From Citromicrobium sp. (lineage in GTDB: Bacteria > Pseudomonadota > Alphaproteobacteria > Sphingomonadales > Sphingomonadaceae), in assembly GCA_003248395.1 (NCBI GenBank), contig QFNA01000010.1, positions 1-23,223 on the forward strand: a stretch of DNA of 23,223 nucleotides, read 5' to 3'. Numbering within the stretch: the stretch's first letter is position 1; every line of letters starts with the position of its first letter. Made by a program: the position numbers and the translations under genes. Positions 7,193 to 15,405 of this stretch are shown one piece after another. Under the pieces are notes generated by a model. The model ran no database searches. It was not told the origin of the DNA and was given only the letters and a program-made list of their open reading frames with translations.

Positions 7193-8130
7193 ACAAGATC
7201 AAGGCCGCGATCATCGGATCCGGCAACATCGGCACCGATCTGATGATCAAGATGGTCGAGCGGCCGCGCAACCTCGAGCTGGTCGCGCTGGTCGGAAGCG
7301 ACGAGGCTTCGGAAGGCCTGGCGATCGCCCGGGAGCGCGGCATCCAGACCACGCATGAAGGCGTCGAAGGCCTGATGCGGATGGAAAGCTATGGCGACAT
7401 TGGCATCGTCTTCGACGCCACCTCCGCTTACGCGCACAAGCAGCATCACGAGCTGCTGCGCCGCGACGGCAAGCGGCTGATCGATCTCACGCCGGCGGCG
7501 CTCGGGCCCTTCACCGTCCCCCCGGTCAATGCCGGCGCGCATCTGGATTCACCCAACGTCAACATGGTCACCTGCGGCGGACAGGCGACGATCCCGATCG
7601 TCGCCGCCGTCGCGCGGGTGGCGCGGGTGCGATATGCCGAGATCGTCGCTTCGGTCTCCTCGCGCTCCGCCGGGCCCGGCACGCGCGCCAATATCGACGA
7701 GTTCACGCGCACCACGGCGCGCGGGATCGAGACGGTCGGCGGCGCCGAGCGCGGCAAGGCGATCATCATCTTGAACCCCGCCGAGCCGCCGATGATCATG
7801 CGCGACACCGTCTTCACCCTCTCCGAGATGGCCGACGAGGAGGCGGTTCGCGCCTCGGTGGAAGCGATGGTCGAGCAGGTGCAGAAATATGTCCCGGGCT
7901 ATCGGCTGAAGCAGGACGTGCAGTTCGAGCGGTTCGGATCGAACCGGCCGCTCCACATCCCCGGTCATGGCGACGTCGAGGGGCTGAAGACGACCGTCTT
8001 CCTCGAGGTCGAAGGCGCGGGAGACTATCTGCCCAGCTATTCGGGCAATCTCGACATCATGACCGCGGCCGCCGAGGCGACCGGCGAGGAGATTGCGGAT
8101 CGCCTCCTCCAGTCGGGAGCGGCGGCATGA
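7189..8130 (+). CDS. mhpF: Acetaldehyde dehydrogenase (acetylating), MhpF/DmpF/BphJ family
   Basis: Converts acetaldehyde from the aldolase step to acetyl-CoA with NAD+ and CoA. 313 residues, the family length. The N-terminal Rossmann motif I-I-G-S-G-N-I-G-T-D is at residues 8-17. The catalytic cysteine is in N-M-V-T-C-G-G-Q-A (Cys129), matching the nucleophile of DmpF. N-L-D-I-M-T-A-A-A near the C-terminus is also typical. The ATG overlaps the stop of the ligase fragment, and the stop overlaps the ATG of the aldolase by 4 bases. That coupling fits the known heterodimeric channelling complex of these two enzymes. Symbol by family; mhpF, dmpF and bphJ are equivalent here. Confidence 0.95.
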   Translation: MNKIKAAIIGSGNIGTDLMIKMVERPRNLELVALVGSDEASEGLAIARERGIQTTHEGVEGLMRMESYGDIGIVFDATSAYAHKQHHELLRRDGKRLIDLTPAALGPFTVPPVNAGAHLDSPNVNMVTCGGQATIPIVAAVARVARVRYAEIVASVSSRSAGPGTRANIDEFTRTTARGIETVGGAERGKAIIILNPAEPPMIMRDTVFTLSEMADEEAVRASVEAMVEQVQKYVPGYRLKQDVQFERFGSNRPLHIPGHGDVEGLKTTVFLEVEGAGDYLPSYSGNLDIMTAAAEATGEEIADRLLQSGAAA

Positions 8131-9182
8131 GCTTCGATCCGACCGAGACGAAAATCTACGTGCAGGACGTCACGCTGCGCGACGGCATGCACGCCATCGC
8201 CCACAATTACGGGCTCGATCATGTCCGCGCGATCGCCAAGGCCCTGGACGAGGCCGGGGTGGATGCGATCGAGGTCGCGCACGGAGACGGGCTTTCCGGC
8301 GCCTCGTTCAATTACGGTTTCGGCGCGCACACCGATTGGGAGTGGATCGGCGCCGTCGCCGAGGTGCTCGATCGCGCGGTGCTCACCACGCTGATCCTCC
8401 CCGGCATCGCGACGGCGGACGAGCTGCGGCGAGCCTGGGACCTCGGCGTCCGCTCGGTCCGCGTCGCCACCCATTGCACCGAAGCCGACGTCTCGAAGCA
8501 GCATATCGGCATGGCCCGAGAGCTCGGCATGGACGTCTCGGGCTTCCTGATGATGAGCCACATGGCCGAGGTTGAGCAGCTTGCGGGACAGGCGCGGCTG
8601 ATGGAGGAATATGGCGCGCAGTGCGTCTACGTCACCGATTCCGGCGGCGCGCTCGACATGGACGGCGTCGCGGCGCGCCTGCGCGCCTATGATCGCGTGC
8701 TGAAGCCGGAGACCGAGCGCGGCATCCATGCCCATCACAACCTCTCGCTGGGCGTCGCCAATTCGGTCGTCGCGGTGCAGGAGGGGGCGATCCGCGTCGA
8801 CGCCAGCCTGGCCGGGATGGGGGCGGGCGCGGGCAATGCGCCCCTCGAAGTGTTCGCCGCCGTCGCCGATCGCAAGGGCTGGAAGCATGGCTGCGACGTC
8901 ATCAAGCTGATGGATGCGGCGGAGGATCTCGTCAGGCCGCTTCAGGACCGGCCGGTGAGGGTCGACCGGGAGACGCTGACGCGCGGCTATGCCGGAGTCT
9001 ATTCGAGCTTCCTTCGCCATGCGGAGCGGGCCGCCGGGGATTATGGGCTCGACGCGCGCGAGATCCTGCTCGAGCTTGGCCGGCGCGGCATGGTCGGCGG
9101 CCAGGAGGACATGATCGTCGACGTCGCGCTCGACATCCGCAAGTCGAAGGCCGGAGCTTCCACGGCGGCGGTGCGCCCATGA
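8127..9182 (+). CDS. mhpE: 4-hydroxy-2-oxovalerate aldolase, MhpE/DmpG/BphI family
   Basis: Splits 4-hydroxy-2-oxovalerate (or a homologue) to pyruvate and acetaldehyde; class II, divalent-metal dependent. 351 residues. The HMGL-like TIM-barrel motif V-T-L-R-D-G-M-H (Arg18, Asp19, His22) and the metal-binding H-A-H-H-N (His201, His203) are present, followed by D-A-S-L-A-G-M-G-A-G-A-G-N-A-P. The C-terminal helical domain that contacts the dehydrogenase is complete. ATGA overlaps occur at both ends: with mhpF upstream (8127-8130) and the Rieske ferredoxin downstream (9179-9182). Together with mhpF this forms the terminal step of the meta-cleavage route. Confidence 0.95.
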   Translation: MSFDPTETKIYVQDVTLRDGMHAIAHNYGLDHVRAIAKALDEAGVDAIEVAHGDGLSGASFNYGFGAHTDWEWIGAVAEVLDRAVLTTLILPGIATADELRRAWDLGVRSVRVATHCTEADVSKQHIGMARELGMDVSGFLMMSHMAEVEQLAGQARLMEEYGAQCVYVTDSGGALDMDGVAARLRAYDRVLKPETERGIHAHHNLSLGVANSVVAVQEGAIRVDASLAGMGAGAGNAPLEVFAAVADRKGWKHGCDVIKLMDAAEDLVRPLQDRPVRVDRETLTRGYAGVYSSFLRHAERAAGDYGLDAREILLELGRRGMVGGQEDMIVDVALDIRKSKAGASTAAVRP

Positions 9183-9511
9183 CCGGATCGAGCTTGTCCG
9201 CGCAGCGCATCCTGGTCGGACCGGCCGATTCGCTTCCCGTGGGGGAGGCGCGCAAGATCTGCGTCCCCGGATCGGGACCGATCGCCGTCTTCCATTCGGA
9301 CGACGGCTTCCACGCCTTGAACGACACCTGCAGCCATGGCCAGGCGTCGCTTTCCGAAGGCTGGCTCGAAGGCCATGAGATAGAATGCCCGGTCCATTCG
9401 GGCCGCTTCGACATCAGGACGGGCGCGCCGCTCTGCTTCCCGGTGACGGAGCCGGTGGCCTCCTACGCGACCTTCGTCGAGGACGGCCTGCTCTACGTGG
9501 TTCTGCCTTAG
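9179..9511 (+). CDS. Rieske [2Fe-2S] ferredoxin (ring-hydroxylating dioxygenase type)
   Basis: 110-residue soluble Rieske ferredoxin of the biphenyl/naphthalene dioxygenase (BphA3, HcaC) class. Cluster ligands are visible as Cys51-x-His53 (D-T-C-S-H-G) and Cys70-x2-His73 (E-C-P-V-H-S-G-R-F-D), with the usual T-G-A-P-L downstream. It has no transmembrane segment or signal peptide, so it is a cytoplasmic electron carrier. The start overlaps the aldolase stop by 4 bases, so it is the last gene of that operon. Its natural partner reductase is probably the gene at 20181-21434; no dioxygenase alpha or beta subunit is in the window. Confidence 0.93.
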   Translation: MTGSSLSAQRILVGPADSLPVGEARKICVPGSGPIAVFHSDDGFHALNDTCSHGQASLSEGWLEGHEIECPVHSGRFDIRTGAPLCFPVTEPVASYATFVEDGLLYVVLP

Positions 9512-9554
9512 CATTTTCAAGTCGGTCGGAATCGACTGACGACTCGGAAAATGC
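9511..9554. terminator. Long imperfect hairpin between convergent operons
   Basis: GCATTTTC (9511-9518) pairs with GAAAATGC (9547-9554). Inner segments AGTCG and CGACT continue the stem with a small bulge. It begins at the last base of the ferredoxin stop and lies before the convergent ligase stop (9579). A bidirectional terminator is the simplest reading. Confidence 0.55.
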
Positions 9555-9578
9555 GGTGACCAAGAAGCCTTCGGCGAC

Positions 9579-11237
9579 TTAAGCCTCCTCGGCCCGCGCC
9601 GCGGCTTCCCGCTCGCGCAGCGCCTGCTTCGAGATCTTCATATTCTCGTTCTTCGGGATGTCCGCGACGATCTCGAGCTGCTTGGGGATCTCCATCGGCG
9701 ACAGCTTGCCGGCCAGGAACCGCTGCAGCTCTTCTAGGTCGAGATCGCCTTCGCGAAGGCTGATGATCGCCTTCACCGTCTCGCCGCGATAGCGGTCGGG
9801 AACGCCGATCACCGCCACTTCCCGCACTCGCGGATGCTGAAGGATCGCATTCTCCACATCGGCCGGATAGACATTGTAGCCGCTGGCGATAATCATGTCC
9901 TTCAGCCGGTCGAGCACCGTCACCACGCCGTCCTCCGACATGCTGCCGATATCGCCGCTCCGGAAAAAGCCGTCGATGAAGGCGCTCTCAGTCTCCTCAG
10001 GGCGCTGCCAATAGCCTTTCATCACCTGGGGTCCGCGGATGCAGATTTCCCCGGCCTCGCCTGATGGAACGCGGCGCGTCGGATCGGCGGGCGAACGGAT
10101 CTCGACCTCGGTCACCGGCAGCGGAATGCCCGTCGCGCCGGCATGCTCGGGATGCGGGGACGAATAGACCGCGGCCGGCGACGTCTCGGTCATTCCATAG
10201 ACGGTGGTGATCCAGATGCCGCTCGCCTTCTGGAATCGCTGCTTCAGCTCCAGCGGCACCGGGCTGGCGCCGCATTGGGCGCTGCGGATGCTCGACCAGT
10301 CAAAGCCGGTGCCGGCGGTCACGTCCAGGAGCGCGATATACATGGTTGGCGCGGCGAGCAGCACGCTCACCTTGTGCTCGCGGATCAGGCGGAGCGCCTC
10401 GTTCGGCTCGAAGCGCGACATCCACACCAGCTCGCCGGCGAAGCGCGTCATGAAATTCTGGGTCGGCCCCAGGCCCACCGCATGGGTCGGCGGCGCCGCC
10501 GCGAGGAAGACCTCGCGCCTCGGCTGAAGCTGCGGGAACCACGAGGTCATCTGCAGCACGTTGGCGGAAAGATTGCCGTGGGTGAGGATCGCCGCCCTTG
10601 GAGTGCCGGTGGTGCCGCCGGTATATTGCAGCGCCGCCGCGTCATTGCCCGGATCGATCGCCGCCCGCTCGACTGAGCCTGAGCCGCCCGCCAGATCGCG
10701 GAGCTTCACGCCTCGCGCCGCATCCGCCACCAGGCTGTCCGCGGTCGGGTCGCAGCGCCTTGCATTGGCCGAGATCACCGGGATCGGCCGGGGGAGGGCG
10801 GCGGCCGCCTCCGCCGCCTTCGCCAGCAGGGCCGGATCGTCCAGCGTCAGGATCGCGGAGAGGCCGGCATCCGCCGCCTGGGCCGCCAGCCTCGCCACCG
10901 AGTAGAGCGGGTTCATCCCGACATGGACGGCGCCGAGATGCCACAGCGCGAAGCAGTTGAGCGTGAACGAGGGATGCGCCGGACCCAGGTAGCCGACCCG
11001 GTCGCCCTTGCCGATGCCGAGTTCCGCCAGCCCGGCCGCGAGCTGTCCGATCAGCTGGGCGCCTTCCGAATAGCTGAGCGTCTCGCCCTCGTAGGTCAGG
11101 AAGGGGCGGTCGCCATGCGCCGCGACGGCATCGTCGAGCAGCTTCGAAAGCGGGAAGGGGCGGGCGTCGACCAGCGCCGCCGCCTCTTCATGGTAGAAGC
11201 GGCGCCAGGGCGCGTCGCCGGAGGTCTGTCTTTGCAT
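9579..11237 (-). CDS. AMP-dependent acyl-CoA synthetase / ligase
   Basis: Activates a carboxylic acid to its CoA thioester via an acyl-adenylate. About 552 residues from ATG 11237. The P-loop Y-T-G-G-T-T-G-T-P-R, the aromatic motif Y-G-M-T-E-T-S-P-A, R-S-G-D-I-G and the hinge G-Y-N-V-Y-P-A-D-V-E-N are all present. The A10 motif reads P-K-N-E-N-M-K-I-S-K, keeping the lysine but lacking the usual T-x-x-G before it. The frame extends to ATG 11276, but that codon lies inside the inverted-repeat operator (11272-11291), so the internal ATG after GAGAAA is preferred. The substrate is unknown; an aryl- or alkyl-propanoate is possible from context. It is divergent from the quinone oxidoreductase gene. 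Confidence 0.9.
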   Translation of the reverse strand: MQRQTSGDAPWRRFYHEEAAALVDARPFPLSKLLDDAVAAHGDRPFLTYEGETLSYSEGAQLIGQLAAGLAELGIGKGDRVGYLGPAHPSFTLNCFALWHLGAVHVGMNPLYSVARLAAQAADAGLSAILTLDDPALLAKAAEAAAALPRPIPVISANARRCDPTADSLVADAARGVKLRDLAGGSGSVERAAIDPGNDAAALQYTGGTTGTPRAAILTHGNLSANVLQMTSWFPQLQPRREVFLAAAPPTHAVGLGPTQNFMTRFAGELVWMSRFEPNEALRLIREHKVSVLLAAPTMYIALLDVTAGTGFDWSSIRSAQCGASPVPLELKQRFQKASGIWITTVYGMTETSPAAVYSSPHPEHAGATGIPLPVTEVEIRSPADPTRRVPSGEAGEICIRGPQVMKGYWQRPEETESAFIDGFFRSGDIGSMSEDGVVTVLDRLKDMIIASGYNVYPADVENAILQHPRVREVAVIGVPDRYRGETVKAIISLREGDLDLEELQRFLAGKLSPMEIPKQLEIVADIPKNENMKISKQALREREAAARAEEA

Positions 11238-11271
11238 TTTCTCGTCCGATTCGTGGCTTGCGAAATTCCAT

Positions 11272-11291
11272 AACATACGACACCGTATTCT
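11272..11291. promoter_or_regulatory. Candidate TetR operator, divergent ligase / oxidoreductase promoter
   Basis: AACATAC (11272-11278), six bases, then GTATTCT (11285-11291). The core is a perfect inverted repeat, ATACG-ACAC-CGTAT (11277 region). The same architecture recurs at 17815-17834 on the TonB-receptor promoter. It lies between divergent genes and upstream of the tetR gene at 12363, so a TetR-family dimer site is likely. Confidence 0.65.
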
Positions 11292-11318
11292 AGGTTAAGG
11301 CAAGCGGGAGGTATGCGT

Positions 11319-12293
11319 ATGATGAAGGCGTGGGTCGTGGAACGGTGGGGATCGCTCGACGACCTCGTGCTCAAGGACGTTGCCCGCCCCGCCGCCGGCG
11401 AAGGCACGGCCATCGTCCGCGTCAGCAAGGCCGCCCTCAACTTCGCCGACGGGATTGCCGTCAAGGGCCGCTACCAGGTGAAGATCCAGCCGCCCTTCGT
11501 CCTCGGCAGCGAGATTGCCGGCGTGGTCGCCGAGGCGCCCCTGGGAAGCGGCTTTGGGCCGGGCGACCGCGTCCTCGCCCAGGTCCCCGCCGGCGCGTTC
11601 GGCGAATATTGCCCGGTTGAGACCGGCCGGCTCGTCCGGCTCCCCGACGAGCTCTCCTTCGCCGACGCCGCGGCCTTGCCCGTCTCCTACACCACCGCTC
11701 ATGTCGGCCTGTTCGGCAAGGGCAGGCTCCAGCAGGGCGAGACCGTCCTGATCCACGCCGCGGCGGGCGGGCTCGGCATCGCCGCCACCCAGCTCGCCGC
11801 CTGGCGCGGCGCGCGGGTAATCGCCACCGCCGGGTCGGAAGAGAAGTGCCGGCTCGCCCTCGACAACGGCGCCAACCACGCGATCAACTATCGCGACGCG
11901 CAATGGTCGGAGCGGGTCAAGGCGCTTGCGCCGGGCGGGGTCGACATGGTCTTCGACCCCGTCGGAGGGGAGACCAGCCTGCTCAGCCTCCGCCAGCTCG
12001 CCTGGGGCGGAAGGCTGATGCTCGCCGGCTTCGCGAGCGGGGCTCCGGCGCAGATCCCCGCTAACCACCTGCTGGTGAAGGCGGCGTCCGCGATCGGCGT
12101 GTTCTGGAGCTTCGACAAGGAGGCCGCGTTCATCTCGGCCATCCAGAAGCAGCTCGTCGAGCTCGCCGTCGGCGGACATGTCCGCCCGCATCTCTGGCGG
12201 CTCGTCGAGCTCGCCGACCTCAAACAGGGCCTGGCCGCGCTGGAGAATGGCGAGACGACCGGCAAGGTCCTTGTCAACGTGGCCGAAATCTAG
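11319..12293 (+). CDS. NADPH:quinone oxidoreductase-type MDR oxidoreductase
   Basis: About 324 residues of the zinc-free medium-chain dehydrogenase/reductase family (QOR/zeta-crystallin). The N-terminal GroES-like domain carries P-F-V-L-G-S-E-I-A-G-V-V. The Rossmann domain has I-H-A-A-A-G-G-L-G-I-A-A-T-Q-L-A, and T-A-G-S-E-E-K appears at the end of the second strand, a typical NADPH pattern. No structural-zinc cysteine cluster is seen. GGGAGG (11306-11311) is 7 bases before ATG 11319; the ATG at 11313 would be only 1 base from it, so 11319 is preferred. It may act as an enoyl or quinone reductase on a pathway intermediate. It is the first gene after the operator and is followed by tetR. Confidence 0.88.
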   Translation: MMKAWVVERWGSLDDLVLKDVARPAAGEGTAIVRVSKAALNFADGIAVKGRYQVKIQPPFVLGSEIAGVVAEAPLGSGFGPGDRVLAQVPAGAFGEYCPVETGRLVRLPDELSFADAAALPVSYTTAHVGLFGKGRLQQGETVLIHAAAGGLGIAATQLAAWRGARVIATAGSEEKCRLALDNGANHAINYRDAQWSERVKALAPGGVDMVFDPVGGETSLLSLRQLAWGGRLMLAGFASGAPAQIPANHLLVKAASAIGVFWSFDKEAAFISAIQKQLVELAVGGHVRPHLWRLVELADLKQGLAALENGETTGKVLVNVAEI

Positions 12294-12314
12294 TCGGAAC
12301 GGAGCAGGGCCTTG

Positions 12315-12336
12315 TGCGGGCGCGCTGGTGCCCGCA
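12315..12336 (+). terminator. Hairpin between oxidoreductase and tetR
   Basis: TGCGGGCGC (12315-12323) pairs with GTGCCCGCA (12328-12336) with one G-T wobble and a GCTG loop. It lies 22 bases after the oxidoreductase stop and 27 before the tetR ATG. With no T-tract it may be only an attenuator or an mRNA-stabilising stem. Confidence 0.35.
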
Positions 12337-12362
12337 TATCCAATGGGGGGTAGAAGATCAGC

Positions 12363-12968
12363 ATGGCCAAGCGACTCGCCAAGGCGAAGGGTCCGGAGGC
12401 GGACAGGCTTACCAAGCGCGACTGGGTTCGCGCGGCGCTCGTCGAGGTCGGCCGCGGCGGCGTCGCCAACGTCCGCATCGAGGCGCTCGCGCGCGAGCTG
12501 GGGGTCACCAAGGGCAGCTTCTACTGGCATTTCAAGGATCGCAACGCGCTCCTCAACGAGATGCTGCGCTTCTGGCAGGAAACCTCGACCCTCAGGATCG
12601 CCGAGTTCATCCAGACCAATATCGAGGATCCGCGCGAGCGCCTGTCCTTCCTGATCAAGGTGGCGTCGGAAGACCGCCCCGACATTCCGGGCGGCCCGAT
12701 CGAGCACGCCCTTCGCGAATGGGCGCGCAGCTCCGAGATCGCCCGCCGCACCCTTTCCGAGGTAGACAGCGAACGGCTTGAGATCATGACCCAGATCTAC
12801 CTCGATCTCGGTATGTCGCTGCCGAGGGCGAAGGCGGCCGCTCTGCTGGCCCTGTCGCACCTGATCGGGGTCAACGTCATCCACCGCGACGTCGGCCGCC
12901 AGGCGCTGCGCTCGCAGCTGGAGATCTGCCTCATTTTCCTGCTGAACCTTCCCGATGCGATGGCCTGA
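12363..12968 (+). CDS. TetR/AcrR-family transcriptional regulator
   Basis: 201 residues. The N-terminal helix-turn-helix (residues ~20-66) runs W-V-R-A-A-L-V-E-V-G, then V-R-I-E-A-L-A-R-E-L-G-V-T-K-G-S-F-Y-W-H-F-K-D-R, which is the TetR signature including the recognition helix T-K-G-S-F-Y-W-H-F. The C-terminal half is a helical ligand-binding domain. It is cytoplasmic and acts as a dimer. Its likely targets are the two AACATAC-N6-GTATT sites at 11272 and 17815. The inducer is presumably a pathway intermediate or CoA ester. It follows the quinone oxidoreductase in the same direction and precedes iclR by 39 bases. Confidence 0.92.
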   Translation: MAKRLAKAKGPEADRLTKRDWVRAALVEVGRGGVANVRIEALARELGVTKGSFYWHFKDRNALLNEMLRFWQETSTLRIAEFIQTNIEDPRERLSFLIKVASEDRPDIPGGPIEHALREWARSSEIARRTLSEVDSERLEIMTQIYLDLGMSLPRAKAAALLALSHLIGVNVIHRDVGRQALRSQLEICLIFLLNLPDAMA

Positions 12969-13007
12969 CCCGGCGCCGCCTGGGCCCGCGCATCCTCGCC
13001 GCGCCGG

Positions 13008-13799
13008 GTGAGCGCGGAAGGGACGCCCTATCGCGAGGTGCGCTCGCTCGAGCGCGGGCTCGCGCTGCTCGATGCGATGGCGGATCTCGGCTGGTCGACC
13101 CCTTCCGAGCTCGCGCGCCGCACCGCGATCGATCGCTCGACCGTCTACCGGCTCCTCGCCACGCTTGTCGCCTCGGGCTATGCGGTGCGGCGACCCGACG
13201 ACGGCCGCTACTTCCTCGCCGGCAAGCTCGGCAGCATCGGCCTCGGCATCCGCAGCGACGATCTCGTCCTCCAGATCGCCCAGGAGGAGCTTGACGGCCT
13301 CGTCGCCGAGGTCGGCTGGCCGAGCGACTATGCCGCGCTCGTCGCCGGGCGGCTGACCATTCTCGCCTCGACCCATAGACTGACCAGCATGACCTTCTTC
13401 CGGCGGCTGGTCGGCCAGCACCGGCCGATCGCCCGCTCCGCGCTCGGCCGAGCGCTGCTCGCCGCCATGTCTCCCAGGGAACTCGACCAGGCGCTCGAGT
13501 CGGTCCGCGCCTCGGGTGGAGAGGATGCGGCGGAGACGGAAGACCGTCAGGCCTTGGAGCGGATGCTGGAGAGGGTCCGGGAGCGCGGCTACGGCTATAG
13601 CGACGGCCTCATCGAGGCGAACATAAGCGCGATCGCGCTGCCGGTCCGCCGAAGATCCCGGGCGGTGGGGGCGGTGAACATCGTCTATTTCCGCTCCGCT
13701 CTCTCCACCGAGGCCGCCGCCTCCACCCTGCTGCCGCCGCTTCGCGCCTGCATCGCCGCGATCGAGCGCCGGCTCGACGAACAGCCGGACATTCCCTGA
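13008..13799 (+). CDS. IclR-family transcriptional regulator
   Basis: 263 residues. The N-terminal winged helix-turn-helix (~10-65) has S-L-E-R-G-L-A-L-L-D-A-M, then T-P-S-E-L-A-R-R-T-A-I-D-R-S-T-V-Y-R-L-L-A-T-L, and the C-terminal IclR effector domain follows. IclR proteins such as MhpR commonly activate phenylpropionate and other aromatic meta-cleavage operons, so activation of the hydroxylase operon just downstream is the natural inference. The start is GTG 13008, where G is the last base of an 8-bp inverted repeat (12969-12976 with 13001-13008); no clear Shine-Dalgarno is seen. The gene ends at 13799, with palindromes immediately beyond it. Confidence 0.9.
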   Translation: MSAEGTPYREVRSLERGLALLDAMADLGWSTPSELARRTAIDRSTVYRLLATLVASGYAVRRPDDGRYFLAGKLGSIGLGIRSDDLVLQIAQEELDGLVAEVGWPSDYAALVAGRLTILASTHRLTSMTFFRRLVGQHRPIARSALGRALLAAMSPRELDQALESVRASGGEDAAETEDRQALERMLERVRERGYGYSDGLIEANISAIALPVRRRSRAVGAVNIVYFRSALSTEAAASTLLPPLRACIAAIERRLDEQPDIP

Positions 13800-13802
13800 C
13801 GC

Positions 13803-13894
13803 TGTTCGCACCATGAACATTTCCGACTCCGCCGTTGAAGCGCCCGCTGCCGCGGGCCAAATGAATAAGCAGGCAAGGGCGGTTCCAGACCGCC
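13803..13894 (+). promoter_or_regulatory. Regulatory region upstream of the hydroxylase operon, with three palindromes
   Basis: Three dyads lie between the iclR stop and the preferred start of the monooxygenase gene (13918). They are TGTTC-N7-GAACA (13803-13819), GCCCGC-N4-GCGGGC (13842-13857) and GGCGGT-N5-ACCGCC (13878-13894). The first and third are 17 bp long, a typical size for IclR-family sites. The first covers the ATG at 13813 that a longest-ORF call would use. I see no confident -35/-10 pair. Confidence 0.5.
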
Positions 13895-13917
13895 TTCGAA
13901 CGGAGTGGAAACGCGGG

Positions 13918-15405
13918 ATGGGTATCAGGAGCGGCGCCGATTATCTGGAGGGGCTGAGGAGCCGCCCCCGCGAGGTGTGGGTGGGCGGAGAGCGGGTGGC
14001 GAACGTCGCCGATCACCCCGCTTTCGCGGCGGTCGCCCGGCAGCTCGCGGCGCTCTACGACATGCAGCTCGATCCGGCCTATGCTGACCGGCTGACCGGC
14101 ACCGATCCGGAGACCGGCGAGACTTGCGGCATCTCCTTCCTCGAGGCGCGGTCGCCGGACGATCTGCGCCGCCGCCGCGAGGGGATGCGGCTCTGGGCGG
14201 AGGCGAGCTTCGGCCTGCTCGGCCGTTCGCCCGATTTCATGAACGCGACTTTGCTCGCGCTTTGGGAGAGCCGCGATTTCTTCGCCCAGGACGGGCAGAA
14301 ATTCGCCGACCATCTCGACGCTTATTACCGCTTCGTCCGCAAGAACGACCTGCTCCTCAGCCATGCGCTGGTCACGCCGCAGAACGATCGCACCAAGGCG
14401 AGCCACGAGCTCGGCGACCTTCACCTGCGCGTCACCGCCGAGGTCGAGGGAGGGATCATCATGAACGGCGCGCGGATGATCGCGACGCTTGGGCCCATCG
14501 CCGACGAGATACTGATGTACAATTTGCCGGGCCTGAAGCCCGGCGACGAGGATCATGCCGTCATCTTCGCCGTCGCGGCGGACGCGCCCGGGCTGCGCCA
14601 GATCTGCCGCGAGCCCTATACGCTCGACGGCAGCCGCTCGAGTTTCGATCATCCGCTCTCGACCCGCTTCGAGGAGAATGACGCGCTGCTCGTCTTCAAC
14701 GACGTCTTCGTGCCCTGGGACCGCGTCTTCTGCTATCGCAACGTCAAGGCGGCGGCGGAGATGTATCCGCGCACCTCGATCCGCAACCACACCGCCTATC
14801 AGACCAACATCCGCGCGCTGGCGAAGATGCAGCTCGCCACTGGGCTGGCGATGGCGGTGGCGCGGGCGACCGGCGCCGACAGCTTCCTCCATGTCCAGCA
14901 GATGCTCGGCGAATGCGTCTGCTTCGTCGAGCATCTGAAGAGCGGTCTCGCCCGCGCCGAGGCCGAGGCCGAAAGGCTGCCGTCGGGCAGCTGGCGGCCG
15001 GCTCTCGCGCCCCTCCACAATCTCAGGATCATGATGGCGAGCGCCTATCCGCGAGTGATCGAGGTGCTGCAGACGATCGGCGCCGGCGGCTTCATGCTGA
15101 TGCCGTCGGGCGCCGATTTCGCGGTTCCCGAGCTCGCCGGCGACACCGGCAAATATTATTGCGGCGCGAAGCTCTCCTCGCTCGACCGGGTCCGCCTGTT
15201 CAAGCTCGCCTGGGATCTCGCCGGCGAGGCCTTCGGCCAGCGCCTCGTCCAATATGAGCGCTATTATGCGGGCGATCCGGTGCGCAATCTCGCCGGCGCC
15301 TACCTCTCGGTCGACGACAGCGACTATCGCCGCCTCGTCGATGCCGCGCTCGCCTTGGCGGGAGACCCGCCCGCGCAAGCCTCGGCGGTGGACCGCGTGG
15401 CATGA
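13918..15405 (+). CDS. FADH2-dependent monooxygenase, 4-hydroxyphenylacetate 3-hydroxylase (HpaB) family
   Basis: Large component of a two-component flavin monooxygenase that ortho-hydroxylates a phenol to a catechol. About 495 residues from ATG 13918. The N-terminus I-R-S-G-A-D-Y-L-E-G-L matches where HpaB proteins normally begin. Later motifs include H-A-L-V-T-P-Q-N-D-R-T-K, a G-A-R-M-I-A-T-L-G-P-I-A-D-E-I segment and F-V-P-W-D-R-V-F, followed by the flavin-side helix R-N-H-T-A-Y-Q-T-N. The frame extends to ATG 13813, but codons 13813-13917 lack the G/C third-position bias and contain palindromes, so that stretch is probably regulatory. The stop overlaps the flavin reductase ATG (15402-15405), as expected for a stoichiometric pair. 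Substrate unknown; a hydroxyphenylpropanoate-like compound is suggested by the MhpB-type dioxygenase. Confidence 0.88.
   Translation: MGIRSGADYLEGLRSRPREVWVGGERVANVADHPAFAAVARQLAALYDMQLDPAYADRLTGTDPETGETCGISFLEARSPDDLRRRREGMRLWAEASFGLLGRSPDFMNATLLALWESRDFFAQDGQKFADHLDAYYRFVRKNDLLLSHALVTPQNDRTKASHELGDLHLRVTAEVEGGIIMNGARMIATLGPIADEILMYNLPGLKPGDEDHAVIFAVAADAPGLRQICREPYTLDGSRSSFDHPLSTRFEENDALLVFNDVFVPWDRVFCYRNVKAAAEMYPRTSIRNHTAYQTNIRALAKMQLATGLAMAVARATGADSFLHVQQMLGECVCFVEHLKSGLARAEAEAERLPSGSWRPALAPLHNLRIMMASAYPRVIEVLQTIGAGGFMLMPSGADFAVPELAGDTGKYYCGAKLSSLDRVRLFKLAWDLAGEAFGQRLVQYERYYAGDPVRNLAGAYLSVDDSDYRRLVDAALALAGDPPAQASAVDRVA

Noticed and set aside
12969..13008. 8-bp inverted repeat before iclR (CCCGGCGC and GCGCCGGG)
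   Set aside because: The arms are 24 bases apart and pure G/C in a GC-rich spacer, so chance is likely. Noted only in the iclR entry.
11295..13820. 841-codon open frame on the minus strand
   Set aside because: It lies antisense to the quinone oxidoreductase, tetR and iclR genes, all of which have clear family motifs. Its residues are low-complexity Arg/Gly/Ala/Asp, typical of shadow frames in GC-rich DNA.
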